Under the pieces are notes generated by a model that saw nothing but the letters and a program-made list of their open reading frames with translations, did not search any database and was not told where the DNA came from. 64,000 bases of DNA, taken from contig JAKTNV010000011.1 in assembly GCA_022747635.1 (NCBI GenBank), positions 21,193,005-21,257,004 on the forward strand, in the 5' to 3' direction. Source of the DNA: Hetaerina americana. Taxonomy: Eukaryota; Arthropoda; Insecta; Odonata; Calopterygidae. Made by a program: the position numbers and the translations under genes. Position 1 is the stretch's first letter; each line of letters begins with the position of its first letter. This document shows positions 11,430 through 23,549 of this stretch, one piece after another.

Positions 11430-12434
11430 CTTGTTTGCTTTGGGTGCATAATCAACAATTTATTTTGATTTTGAATAGTTTATATTATGATAATTTTTAT
11501 AATTTCCACTATGAAGCTTAAACGAAAACAGATATATGGTGAGATATCGGAAACTGAGAGTGAATAATTAGCAAAAAAAATTGATTCATTATGCGGAATA
11601 CTATTGCGCAAAATATTTCTCTCATTATTTTGGCGAAAAAAATTACAAGTTCGTTCCTTTTGATCGTCAAATGGGGCCGGAGTGGGACGATGGCAGAGGA
11701 GAGACATCTGGCTAGATCGAGAAATCCGTTCTCATTGATTGTATAGCGAGCTGTTACGTCTCCCCGTCTCCTTGGATGGCACAATCAGTTGTATTTCATC
11801 TCCCTCGGCTGCGTTGGACTCAAAGACGGGGAAAAAAATCGATCAACCAAGGGAGTAAAGGGAGTAGAGAGGGGATGCTGGGTAATGGTGATGCGTCGTA
11901 TTCGGAACACTTCCCCGACATGTAAAGAGGTTTCTTCCTATTTCGGATGGATAAGCGCACGGAGAGACGGCTATCTCTCTCTCCCTCGAAGGAAAAAGCC
12001 TGTGTGCGACGGATTCCCATTCTCCCATTTCACTCTGATTCCCATTCATTCCCTAACACTAAAAAATTTAAGAGGAATCACACTCCAAACGTGTTCAAAG
12101 GATAGAGATTGGGTCTTCTCTTCAATCAAGTGATGGGGAGAATATTTATCCAAAAAGTAATATCAAACTAATGCATACCAAAGTATGTATTACACTGTGG
12201 TATGCCAAGAATAAAAATTAATGCTTATACCTACGTTTTGGCTGTGATATAAACCTAACATTTAGAATGAACAATTCATAAGCTTTATGTATTCAATTGA
12301 TTTAGGCTCAACTTTGTGGAAGTTCATGTTCATTAAATGAAGAACCCAATTAATATTTCCACTGTACTGTAGGTATATAAATTGACCGCAACTTGATTAA
12401 TTTGTACCTGATGGTGACGCCTAAGCGTTGAAAC
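11430..12434. other. No gene seen
   Basis: A GC-richer patch at about 11690-12050 gives overlapping open frames on both strands, none with a recognisable domain. I cannot exclude an unrecognised exon or promoter there. Confidence 0.5.
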
Positions 12435-12436
12435 TA

Positions 12437-12509
12437 CAGGGTTCGTCCGGAAAATAAGTGTACTGACTCCTGGGCTGGGCGCGCCGCTCCAGGCGCGCCC
12501 AGCACCGCG
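12437..12509. mobile_element. Mariner-A left end, truncated
   Basis: A TA at 12435-12436 precedes a 30-base ITR beginning CAGGGTTCGTCCGGAAAATA, the same terminus as the intact element at 42251-43558. Next comes an 11-bp perfect subterminal hairpin (12475-12502). Identity to mariner-A stops near 12509, where another mariner begins. No right end is present. Confidence 0.85.
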
Positions 12510-13108
12510 AAAACGTGCATGACGAAGAGCGGAGTGGTAGACACAGTTCCCAGACCGATGAAATCGTTCAACAAGTTGACCAAGAACTGCATTCTGACCG
12601 AAGATTGACGATTGATGCTCTGGCTGATAAAGTTTTCCTCATGTTGGACGCGTCGCTATTTACACGGTTGTAACGGATATGCACGGATATCACAAACTGT
12701 GTGCAAGATGGGTACCGAAAATCCTTACCGACGAACACAAAGAGCAAAGAATGTTGTGTGGACGAGCATTTTCGGACCGCAATGACCCTGCGCCAAGCGG
12801 CTATTTCATCTTCCTGCAATTGAAACATTGACTTGGTGTACGGCAATTAGGATACGGCATGAAAATCAAGACCGCCTTTGACAACTGGTTTGATTCACAG
12901 ACGGCGAAGTTCTCTTCTGAGAGATAAAATAAGCTCGTTTAGCGTTATGGAAAGTGCTTAGCAGTGAACGGCGTTTATTTAGAAAAGTGTAATAAGGTTT
13001 TATAAAATTAAAGTCGCAAATAAAATCTTTCTGTGACGAATTTATAATGCATAATATATTTTTCAATGAACAAACAAAAAATGACCTAACTTATGAAATA
13101 ACCCTCAT
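12510..13108 (+). pseudogene. Mariner-B transposase remnant, internally deleted
   Basis: Degraded translations include QQVDQELHSDRRLTIDALAD (DNA-binding region) and, nearer the 3' end, FDNWFDSQTAKFF followed by RYGKCLAVNGVYLEK, the typical mariner C-terminus. A stretch near 12710 reads VPKILTDEHKE in another frame, so several frameshifts exist. All catalytic Asp motifs are gone. The right end reads TGACCTAACTTATGAAATAA followed by CCCTC, like a mariner ITR. Its left ITR is missing because a mariner-A end abuts it. Confidence 0.7.
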
Positions 13109-14302
13109 TAATAGCATTACCAACCGTACATCTAAGATACATGCCATCTTCTGCAAAAAAATGATCTGAAGAGGATAAAGCCACCCTTGTTGCTATTCCG
13201 TCGGGAGCGATCCAGCCTTACTCACCAAAAAAGAAGTTCAACCGAAAACCACAACAGCCTAACTGGAAAATAAACGACTCAGTATCGTCGCGGTCACTGG
13301 AAAAAGTATGTATCATGGAATATTCATTTTCATCAAATGGGGGAGTAAATTAATCTGGTCTTTTCTTCTTTCACCCTTAATGAGATATCCAAGGAAGTAC
13401 GTAGTGGATAGGGTAATTAAGAAAAGAAAATATGTTTCAGGTATCTTTAGGTTCATTGCACATTAAAGAAAATAAATATATAACAGAGTGATAAAAAGGA
13501 TTTCCTTGACTCCGGTAGGTTATAAAAATGGAACCAACCAAAAATTGAAAAAATCAAATTTTCATATTTATCCAAACCATCAAATTTTATTTACGTATTT
13601 TTGAATAAAATATTTTCAGATGGAAATTTTCTAGAGGTTGCTAAGGAAAAGTTACGTATTTTTGTTCTGTGCGTTCGCCTCTTATCCTTGATGACCTCAA
13701 CGACGCTCAGGGAGAGAGAGCAATGAAATGAATTCATGAGACGTGGAGCAACACTTTAATTCTTTGAGGTCAGGTCTCGGCGCAGGGCACACACATCAAT
13801 GCAAATGGAACTGTATTCGCACGATTTAAACCGGATCTACTCACCTTAATTCACATATCCAGCCCCCAGATTGCAGGGGAATTGTTTTTAAAAATTTAGT
13901 TATCATTAAAATAATCAAACCTACCCAGCAAGATTTAAAAAAACTCCCTAAATACCACTGAGAATTTCTTCTTCGGCTACCAGGGCAAGATGGAAGAATT
14001 AGACAGTAGTTTTCATCATAAAGGATGGATTACATTATCGGCATTGGCGGTTTCGTAGGTTTCACGGTGGTCATGGTATTTTAAAGCATTATTATAATTA
14101 CATCAACCCAACACTGTACAAGATACCGTATGGCTGTGTGGGAAGGCGTTTTAGGGCACCAGCTATACCCGCATAAATATTAGTTTGAGAGAGGGACCTT
14201 GAGTAGATAGATAGATTTCTTTATTTGGGCAAAATTGAGACCTAATGGTCCCTTCTTCTATTTAACCCATAGTATGAAGTAACATTGAGTATGGATGTTC
14301 AA
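13109..14302. other. No gene seen
   Basis: AT-rich sequence without a convincing frame or matched repeat. Confidence 0.55.
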
Positions 14303-15255
14303 AAAGAGCTAGCGAAAACTTTGATGTGGAGCGTGTTTTGGTGCGGGTTGGAAAAATGGTCGTTGAAGTAATATAATACAGGGTTCGTCCGGAAATAAGT
14401 GTACTGAGCTCAGGAAAAAAAATTTATTACACTTTTACATATCTAAAGCTAATATTCCTCAAAATAGGACCCTTGTGAGTCGATACACTTGTTCCAGCGG
14501 CGTTCCCATTCCTGGAACGCTCCCGCGAAGGCATCATCGGGAACCTCTCGAAGACTCGTCGTCGACCTCTTCTCTGCCCTCCACGAACATCTTGTGCCAC
14601 CGAAAGATCATGTTTCTGGACATGGCTGACTCCCCGTAAGCCTGGTTAATCATACCGACAGTTTCGGTAGACGATTTCCCAAGCTTTACCGCAAATTTGA
14701 TGGAATAACGCTGCTCCAAAAACTTCGGCATCGCGTTCCGTGACGTGGGTCGAAGCGTGGAGGTTCGCGTTAACAGAGCTCCTCACTACACCACAGCTCA
14801 GAGCCGACTGCCTTTTTCAGCGTCGCTTTCCAACATACCCCCCTCCAATCGCAGCCCGTCAGAGCGGTGCTGGGCGCGCCTGGAGCGGCGCGCCCAGCCC
14901 AGGAGTCAGTACACTTATTTTCCGGACGAACCCTGTAGGCGTTCATTTGAGGCTTTTGAAATGTAGGTGTGGAGAAGGATGGAGAAGGTTATGTGGACAG
15001 AAAGGGAAGCAAACGAAGAAGTGGAGCGGGGAATGTTGGGAGTGAGGATTATTGGGATAAAACAAGAATAGGCAGGGAAGATGGATATAGAATATTTTGA
15101 TTAGCAATGGTATGTTGAACAACGATATACGTAAAGGGGAGAATTTAAGGAAAAATATATGAATTTAGGATTGAATGAAGGGAGGAAGGAATTAGTATGT
15201 GTGATTGAATAAGAGTTTATTGTAGAACCGGAGGTCAAGGTGTGATTTGAGAGAG
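14303..15255 (+). pseudogene. LINE-A 3' fragment interrupted by a deleted mariner
   Basis: Before the insertion the sequence translates to KELAKTLMWSV (family: LVKTF.WSVALYGAETWSLK). After it, FEAFEMW.WRRMEKVMWTERE, then A and NEEV, continue the same domain. Removing the 557-bp insert and one TA leaves 21 bases between TTGAAG and GAGGCTTTTG, exactly the spacing in the LINE-A copy at 35474-36247. This C-terminal segment follows the RT domain in this LINE. Downstream the frame decays; GAGGATTATTGGGATAAAAC and similar stretches still match the 3' end. Confidence 0.85.
14379..14935 (-). mobile_element. Internally deleted mariner-A, 557 bp (MITE-like)
   Basis: Both ITRs match the intact mariner-A at 42251-43558 (CAGGGTTCGTCCGGAA...; the left one lacks a single A), with TA at 14377-14378 and 14936-14937. 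It carries the transposase start region (MPKFLEQRYSIKFAVKLGKS, through VEGREEVDDE) fused to the last ~35 codons. The central ~767 bases, with all three catalytic Asp residues, are gone. The junction lies at a GACGACG present at both deletion ends in the intact element, a microhomology signature. It cannot code for transposase but retains both ends, so it could have been moved in trans. A 9-bp insertion relative to the intact N-terminus (FLE after MPK) is also seen. Confidence 0.93.
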
Positions 15256-16109
15256 AGGCAAGGAAATATTGTTTTAAAATTTCTGTTCATCCGAAATCTA
15301 ACTTGACCAATTCATAATGGAATAATAGTACGAAGTTAGTCACAAAGTTTTTAGCTGTAACTAAAATTTCATCATTTTAACGGTCCTTATTTATATAAAA
15401 AATGGCTCTGTTTGTTTAAGGATAGAATTACCGACGCATGATATAAATTCTGCTCCTCATGCCCCAAAAACACACCCCGGGGCACCGCTGATCCTTCTGT
15501 TTCTTCAGCTCACTGAACGATCAAACTCAAACGAGGGAGTCTTGCCTCTGTGTGTGTGTGAGTTTGTGGAAGAGCGGAGACGTGCGCCGTTCCCCCCAAG
15601 CCTCCCAAAAGGGCTCACGTCCAACGAAAACTGGGGAGGAGAATTAAAAAAAAAAGAGAAACGAAACCTCCCCAATTTGGCGGGAATGAAACAGTATGTG
15701 TGTGTCGTGTTGTGCGCTGAATCAATCGACGTGGAACGGTGTGTGGTCAGCCGGTTTTTGGGGATGGGAGGAGGACGTGATTCTGGAACGGAATACGGAA
15801 CCCATTTTTCAGTCAGCCTGGTGGTTTATGGCGAGTGTAAGAGGGATGGAGGGAGGGGAGAGGCGGGAGCGGTTGAGTTATTGATGAGCAGTGAGTGAGG
15901 GTTGAGTGAGGAGATGGGAGAAGGAGGAGGGATGGTGTAGTGAGGTGCGGGTGGAGGGAGGTCAAAGTATTTTCTTGTATGGAAGATGGGAGAGTGGAAG
16001 TGGATTACAGAGGAAGAGAGCAGAATAAAAGGGTTTACATTTGACCTGGGTAGGTTTGCAATTATTTGGCACGTAAATATACGTTGACGAGTTTTGTCCT
16101 CATATCCTG
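15256..16109. other. GC-richer patch, no supported gene
   Basis: From about 15540 to 15960 the sequence is purine- and G-rich with a (TG)n run and open frames on + (15542-15898). None has a domain or splice context. It could be a promoter or 5'UTR region, but I see no decisive motif. Confidence 0.4.
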
Positions 16110-16292
16110 ATACACAAACACACACACATATATATATATATAAATATATATATGAATATTTATACATATATATATATATATGTATATATATATGAATATA
16201 TATATGTATATATATATTTATATATATGTGTGTGTATATATATATATATGTATATATATATGAATATATATGTATATATATATATGTATGTT
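16110..16292. repeat. (TA)n microsatellite with ATG/GTAT interruptions
   Basis: A CACACA lead-in is followed by about 170 bases of alternating TA with regular TATG and GAATAT interruptions. Minus-strand poly-(Tyr/Ile) open frames here are artefacts. Confidence 0.95.
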
Positions 16293-16439
16293 TATTTATC
16301 ACATATTTAATTTTCCCGTTAACATGCTTCTACGAGTATATGCACGTGTGCATTTGACCACTCTTAACGCTAAAATGGCTTCTTTCTTCGAATAACAATA
16401 CATATGTTTATATTTCTATGTATTATATATGAACCGTAA

Positions 16440-16712
16440 CACAATTACCAACCCGAAGGTTGGTTTCATGTGTGATGGTAGAGTTCACCCAATACTAAGT
16501 CCAAAGGCGAGTGAATTTTACATATCAGGACGGGAGGGCCAGTACCTTTCTCTGTACCACCTATTGTTTCCCAGGAAGTACTGGTACCCGAAAAATCACA
16601 CAGCTCGGCTGAATCTGAAGGTGTCCAGAGAGGAAACGTGCCCAGATATCGAACCTTGGCTGTCAGGTCAGGAGCCTAGTACCCTATCCACTGAACTACC
16701 ACACCCTGCATT
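16440..16712 (-). repeat. SINE-3, tRNA-derived, fullest copy
   Basis: Read leftward from 16712, it begins GGTGTGGTAGTTCAGTGGAT, with a pol III A box. A B box follows (GGTTCGATATC, near 16650), then a body of about 200 bases ending AACCTTCGGGTTGGTAATTG. The A-to-B box distance fits a tRNA-like promoter. Fragments of the same body occur at 25085-25200, 49905-50065 and 55793-55820. Confidence 0.75.
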
Positions 16713-18540
16713 GCATCAATATCTGGTCGTCTCAACGTTAATATTTGGAACCGCAATTTGAGTATGCCAAAATTAGGATGAATATCGACTAAATTAGGTA
16801 GAAGTAGCATACTTGAGGTGTGTTATATCGAAAATAGGATAGCAAGGGGTGAAAAATTACCAGTTTATGAGGAAACATGGAATAAATTTCCCAAAAAATA
16901 ATTTCCTCAAAATGATTGCGCGTTGAGGTAATTTAATGGAATCAAATCACCGATCACATATCTCAAAGAAGATAATTTTAATGAGTGAGAAGGTGTACAA
17001 GTACGTGCAGAACAAAGATATCTTATATAAAGCTGAAATAAGCAATTGAAAAGAAGAAACAAAAAGTCTCACGACCAGAGGAGCATGATTGAAAGAATTG
17101 AAGAATGTCACATAGAGGGGGAAGAGTTATTCAAGTATAGTCTGCGGCAAGGGATAAATTAGTGAAGGACAAATTTAAAGACCCTATAAGTAAGTTGAAA
17201 AGAAGTTTTCGTTTTTCAAACTCACATGTCCCGAAATGAACGTCTCAAAGGGTCTATGCATGGCATGCATGCATTAATGACGTTTGGGGCGATGGCTTCG
17301 CTGGAGAAAGGCACGAGGGTCTTTGAGAGAGGAGACGAAAGGGACGAGCTTCAACTTATCCGGAATAAGAAGAAAAAGACATTGCTTTCTTCATCAAGGC
17401 GTTTCGTCAAGAATTCCCTCCAATTCCCCACGCGGCGGGAACTTTTGATTCCGAAGGAGATGAGGAGGTTGGTTGGATAGGAGGGGGAGGTGGTGGATGA
17501 GAGAATAAAAAGGAAAACAAAAGAACTCTTCGTCCCGCAAAACGAGTTCGCCTGTCTCATCCAACCCTTTTCCCCCCTCACATGCTATTCATGGGGGGTC
17601 GAGGGCGTCGGAGGTTCGGAGGTTGTTGACGGAACTTCAGTAATTTTTATTTTTTTTATAATGCTTTTCTTTTTTTTCTCGAAAAAACTTACCAGCGAGT
17701 CGAGATTAAAAATTCATCGGACCACTCTTGACTAGATCCGAAATTTTCTCTTTTATTTTTCCCTCCTGGGAATCGCATCTCACTTCATTCTACGCTTTCC
17801 CCCAGAATCGGTTCGCTTACATATTTATTTTAATTTTTTTTTGAAACGTCGGCATCCCTCCGTGAAAGAGATTACTGAATCCGACCAATTGAAACACCGA
17901 GAGGGCGAAAAAACTCAACCCCACATTTTTAATTTACGCGGCATGGAGGGTAAAAGGGTGTCCGACCCTGGGCGTCGTTGCGGACGTTACGTCTTTTGTT
18001 TTCAACAAAGTACACATTAGACGAACACCAAGAGTGGGTTATTAATGTCGATGATGTTGCGGGAGAAGGGATAATCAATATTTTTTATAGTGAAAAAATA
18101 AAGTTTAACACTACACAGGAACATACCCATTACTGCATGATGTAGATACGTAGGTTTATATGCGCGTGTTTGTGCGAGGAATTCTGAACTACAGGGAGCC
18201 CGCCATCAGATAGAAAAAAGGTTCCTTTTACTTTATGTAGAGGTTAGTTCGCGTTCTATTAAAGTGGATTTTTACTGCCATTCGGGTTAGCCTTTATCAT
18301 AGTATTTTCAAGGAAAACGCAATGCACTGCAAACTTAAAATCATTTTTGAGAGAACGTGAAGTATACGTCCGACAATTATTTGAATGACGCTACTACTTT
18401 TTATTTTATTTAGAATTCGTTTGTGGTAGGTTTTTGACTGATAATGATTGAAAAAGTCTGAATTTCTAAGTCTAATCTGTCTATCATCACAAGAAATAAA
18501 ATGACAACCTATATAACATTAAACTCTTCATAAATACCTC
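16713..18540. other. No gene seen; GC-richer patch 17220-17700
   Basis: Open frames at 17226-17480 (+), 17351-17581 (-) and 17490-17735 (+) overlap one another in the GC-richer patch and show no domain. Long T runs follow at about 17640-17850. Confidence 0.5.
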
Positions 18541-18880
18541 ATGCATCCTTCATTTAATTTGCAATTCCGTCCAACATTCCTATCCAATTCTTAATACTTC
18601 CTCGTTTGCCTCACGTTATCCCCTCTAGACCACAGCCTTCAGCAATTATATTACCAATCAATATGCTCTGAATGCCTCTTTGCTGCCTCCTTTTAATTTC
18701 TCCCAAAAATCCTATCCCTCATCCCACCATTACAAACACTGCCTCTTTCGTTTTCCTTTCTGCTAATTTCTACTTTTTTCCATCCTTCTCTACTCCCAAA
18801 TCTTTTAATTACCTACAACCTACGCCTATCATTTTGCCCCTATGATCATGTTTCCGAGCCACACGCAGCACTATTCACGG
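18541..18880 (-). pseudogene. LINE-A 3' fragment
   Basis: The plus-strand text (ATACTTCCTCGTTTGCCTCA, CTCCCAAAAATCCTATCCCT and others) aligns base-wise with the minus-oriented LINE-A copy at 35474-35880. It covers the post-RT C-terminal region and is full of stops. It directly adjoins the 5' side of the LINE-B copy that starts at about 18885. Confidence 0.65.
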
Positions 18881-18884
18881 TTCA

Positions 18885-20945
18885 AAATAAGAAGCCAAAC
18901 AGGAAAATTTACTTGTTTCAAGAGGGGACTACAATGGCCTAAAGTGCGTGCTAGAGAGTCGATTTCCTAGTTTTGAAAGAGATAGTTATAACCAAAATAC
19001 TGAGGATACGTGGAATCACTTCCTTGAAAAGACGCGCTCAGCAGTCAATAAGTTCATTCCCAGTAAATTTATGTTAGACGGAACCTAGATGCGGGTGTTA
19101 GAAAGGCATTACAAAGTCAAAGGCTATATCACGCCAATATGAAAAATAAAAGGGATGACATCTCTAGCGACAAAAGAGAATGAGGTCACTTATGATTATA
19201 AGATATCTCGGGCGAATGCCAAGAATGAATTTCGGAAACCGTTAAGTGAATTCAAAAGGTAAAAGTTAGCGGAACATTTGAAAGAGAATCCAAAATCATT
19301 TTGGCCATACATCTGAGAAGTTCAGGGAAATAAGTCAACCGTCAATTCACTCAAAATTGATAAGGCTGAAAGAGCCACCAGCAGTTTGGAAAAGGCGAAC
19401 TTATGAAATTTCTACTTTCAAAGTGTATTCACTAATTTCTCACCGAATACCTCCGATAGCTTACCAAATCGTGCCGGTCAAACGATGCCCAAAATTAATA
19501 TATCATATATTGGAATAGAAAGTTTGCCGACAGATATTAAGCCTAATAAATCCTCCGGGCCCGATGAAATACCCGCAGGCATAATTAAGGATCTAGCTTC
19601 TGAAATTGCGCCGTTAAAAGAAATAATATTTAAGAAGTCGCTGGTAGATCACAAGGTTCCCAGAGAATGGAAAACGACTAACTTAACACCAATATTTATA
19701 AACGGAGACAAGGAGAAACCGAGTTATTACAGTCCTATTTTCCTCATATTCATTTCATGCAAGGTTATGAAACACATATTTGCTAGTTCGATCTTGAGAC
19801 ACCTCGATAATCAGAAGGTATTGATGAAAAATCAGCACGGTTTTCGAAAGGTTAGATCCTGCGAGACACAACTAGCGCTTTTTGTCCATGATATTCTTGG
19901 ATAGGCATAGATTTCCATTTTTGTCCAGTATGGCATAGATAGCTTTGTCAGATGACCTTAATGCTATACAACGCTGGTACGACACTTGGCAATTAGAATT
20001 AAAATTCAAAAAGTGTGTAGTCATATATTTTTGGAAAAAGAGCAATTACAATCTGAGCGCCTACTGCATTGGGAACACCGAAATGGTTTGTGTAGACTCA
20101 ATTAAATACCTAGGTGTTATCTTCACTTAAGATCTCTCCTCGGTGAAACACATACGGGGATAATGTGGGTAAGCTAGCAAAAAAATTAGGATTCATTCGA
20201 AGAGCACTAGATAAATATGATATAAAGATCAAAGAGAAATATTTTTAATTAAGTTAAATTTTTAATAGAGTTAACTATCGTTGGTGAGGTCTCATTTATA
20301 ATATGCTGCAAGTATAAATGGGATCCTCACGAAGTTGGAATAATTGCTGAATTGGGATCGCGTGCAGCGTAGAGGAGCTAGATTTGTAAAACGTTGTTAT
20401 GATAAACATAGTAGCGTATCCAAAATATTAGAAGATCTAGCCTGGGAACTACTCACGGAGCGAAGGCGTTTCCGGAAACAAAAACATATCAGCATTATCA
20501 AATCAAAATAACCAATTGTAAGAAATACTTGCGTATTGATTTACTTCAATGTAAGCGGGATATATGACAATCTCAGTAACTTAATTCCTAATCCACGAAA
20601 TGTGTGAGGGATCGGTATGAAACTTGAAAGTTTCAACACTTATCAATACTTTATTCAATTGCTTGAGAAGCTCTTGCGTTAATTGGAAGTATGTCTCTTT
20701 AGCAGTGGTGTTGAAAATGTATTATTAACCCCATTGTACTACGGTAGGAGAGATCATGCCAATACAGGTAAAGAGATTAAGTGTAGAAGAGAAAGATTTA
20801 AGATGACATTTTTTTCACGAACGATAAGGGACCATAATAACATTGTCCGCCCGCGGTAGGGTAAAAATTAGTCTGGTGTGTATTCACCCCCTGCCACACA
20901 CCCTAGCGGTGGCTTCCAGGGTACATTTATCAATATAATAAAAGA
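18885..20945 (+). pseudogene. LINE-B (CR1/L2-like) RT, most complete copy
   Basis: This non-LTR retrotransposon remnant covers the pre-RT region to the 3' tail. An early frame reads NAKNEFRK and KLAEHLKENPKSFWPYI. The longest open part (19485-19904) contains IKPNKSSGPDEIPAGIIKDL, VPREWKTTNLTPIF and the RT block NQHGFRKVRSCETQL. Later come DDLNAIQRWYDTWQLELKF and DSIKYLGVIFT (19945-20130), then a post-RT RRGARFVKRCYDKHSSVSKI. The YADD-containing stretch between 19905 and 19945 is deleted, so the copy is dead. The 3' end contains CCCCCTGCCACACACCCTAG, which identifies several other LINE-B tails in the window. Clade is inferred from motif style. Confidence 0.85.
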
Positions 20946-23210
20946 AATGAAATTTAGAATTCAAATATCCCTGTTCGATAAAATCAGTTAAGACTAGTAA
21001 AAGATTGGCACTTGACACTGAATACTGTCACCAAAAGATGAAACAGGCAAGTGTAATCGTTTGCTGAACTTTTCTTCCATCCCCAAAAGTCAATGTTGAC
21101 ACTAAAACTCACAAAAAGTGTAAAATATTACAAGAGAAAAGAAATAAAATAAAGCATAAGTGTATTTATGGAACGAAATTTCTGTAAAATATGGTTCTCG
21201 GGATATATTATGTTGCCTGTTGCACTAAATCGACACGGTACATTAATTCAGAAATTAATATTGTGGATAGCTGTGAATATTATAATAACTGTGGACTACA
21301 ATAAATATTATTTTGTATCTTACCTGAATCGTTATTCTAGGCACTCTTGCTGATTACACCAGACAGACTACATACTAGAATTTTTTTTAAGGATATTCGT
21401 TTTTTCTTCGTCTGGAAATATCCTTATCGGTGCTGATTGTCCTATCTACTCGAGTTTAGAAAGTGTGCATTTTATAATTACCCATTTAACTTTTTGCTAC
21501 AACCAGATATACGTACTTATTACGTAGCCTCATATCTTCTCATACTCCACATGCTTGATGTGGCTGAACCTTCCGACCGCACACTGTGCTGGTAGCTTGC
21601 AGTATAAGATGTAGGTTATGGATGAATTATTTATTTAGTCAGATACTATCAGAAGGATAATGAAACTGGAAAAAACTAAGGGAATATTTCCTTGAAATAA
21701 ATGTTTATTTCCCTTATATACCTTTTTGGTGCTACTCCTGAGGCTATCCCTGAATGAATGGTGGTGCTTTTGAGCTAATATCGGTCCCAGAGGATTTTAG
21801 AAAGAGTTATTACGGGAGCCTATATGGCCTTTTGTTTATCCCTCTGAGTCTCCGCTTTTCGATTCGATGACCCGAAATTATTTCTTCTTTAAACTCCTCT
21901 CTCTCTCTTGGCTAGGTATCGCTGACCCTTTGATAATGATGAATCGATCAGAAGCCTGGTGAAAAAAAACGACCCACTGCAAATGGATAACGGACTGCGA
22001 GTCTCGCTTGAAAAGATCCCGGCGAAGAGGAATCGAGGATCCCGTGGTCAGTCCCGCAGCCCCAAAAGAAATCCTTAAAAAAAACCCAGTTCACGCGATA
22101 ATGGTCCCTTTTGATCAAGAGTATATTGTGACAAATGGCGCTCGAGGCTTTTGTACCAATAATGCGTTTCTCAGTCGTACTTTTCCAGCACGAAATGAAT
22201 TACAATCTCTTTTCTAAAGTAACTCCTCTGTTGGTCTCCTGACGGTCCCACGTGACGTCGCGTTTGTTGTGATTTGTTTTCAGAAGATTATAATGTAAAA
22301 TGTACTTGTGTGTGTATGCATAATATGTGTGTATGTCTAATTTTAAATGGCCGTTGTCAAGCCTTGTTCATACTGCTCTAATATAATGGAGGATTACTTA
22401 TTCTTTACCTGGATGGTTATTTCGCGGCTGGCCGATGACGTCTTGCGGTGGGGGGTGGAATAATAACGCAAGAGGGTGAGGGAGGTGTGAGTTTGAGTAT
22501 AGCGTATATATTAAGCTACATTTCCATTGAATGTTGATTTTATATGCAAATATACAGTCGCGAGACGGAGCAGAAAGGTTAGCTAATTTTTGGAGTCAAT
22601 TTTCGTGATCTATCTATAAAAATGGATTAAGAAGTTGGATACAGATTGAAAGACTTAAGAATTTATGATTGGAGAGTATTTTAATTAAGATGCTGAAACT
22701 TCCTTTGCATTATCAGGCGTTCATTTTGCAACATCGCAAAAAACACAAGTACGCTTCCTCAAACGTTATCCGGGGAATTTAATTGCTTGCCCAAATTTCC
22801 TCTTTGTTATTTTCGGCAACGTAAGCGTATTACAGTTGACATTTCCTCTAAAAACACTGCCATTTCCTCGTTTAGAACTATTGATGGAATCGGGAAACAA
22901 GACTACTAAGTGATTGTTCGAGTTGAAAAGTGTAAACATTGTCGTCAACCGAAAGCACAACCGTATGCACATGCGCAATTACAGTTAGTCGTAAATGAGT
23001 TGGATTGCCTTAAAGAATTTATCACCTCTACCATCCTGTTCCTTTTTACTTAGATAGATTTCTATCATTCATTGCGTAGATCCTAATTATGAGTCGTTAA
23101 TTCATCCACTTACTTGCTTGTCAGCGCAATTCTCTCACTCCCATCGTTCAAGCCAACATCGCGTTCCCGAGTGGGTGCGCTGGATATCATCCATAGGATA
23201 ATACCCAGCG
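20946..23210. other. No gene seen
   Basis: No supported gene. At 22250-22260 a CACGTG E-box overlaps TGACGTC, and another TGACGTC-like site lies near 22436. These are possible regulatory words in a locally GC-richer stretch, but nothing shows they are used. Confidence 0.45.
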
Positions 23211-23228
23211 TATATATATATATATATA

Positions 23229-23299
<71 letters not shown>
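23211..23299. repeat. (TA)n microsatellite
   Basis: About 89 bases of nearly pure TA with a single GCA interruption. Open frames on both strands here encode only Tyr/Ile. Confidence 0.97.
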
Positions 23300-23301
<2 letters not shown>

Positions 23302-23549
23302 TACATTTGGAACGCACTGCGTTAAAAACAAGATTAATTCCAAGGAACTGTAGGATTTGTCACGACAGTAACTTTGAACGGGGTCAACCAGCCCAACGGT
23401 GTGTGAAATTCACTCGTCAACAAGGGGGGACAATCCCTTTTCCAGCGACACCTATGGTTTCCATCGAAGATATTGTATTACTGAAAACTCTCACAGCATG
23501 GAATAATGTATTTACTTATTTTTATTCATTTTTTGTTTATTTATATATC

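Noticed and set aside
15826..16302. 158-codon minus frame rich in Tyr/Ile
   Set aside because: Half of it is translation of a (TA)n microsatellite; likewise the frames at 23110-23353, 31985-32336, 33163-33390, 50982-51206, 55405-55845 and 57564-57821.
22245..22262. E-box/CRE composite (CACGTGACGTC) as a promoter
   Set aside because: The words are real, but no transcription start, exon or conserved context is visible, so I list it only as part of the spacer.
23211..23299. CRISPR-like array in the TA-rich tracts
   Set aside because: There are no spacers or constant-length repeats; these are simple dinucleotide microsatellites in a eukaryotic genome.
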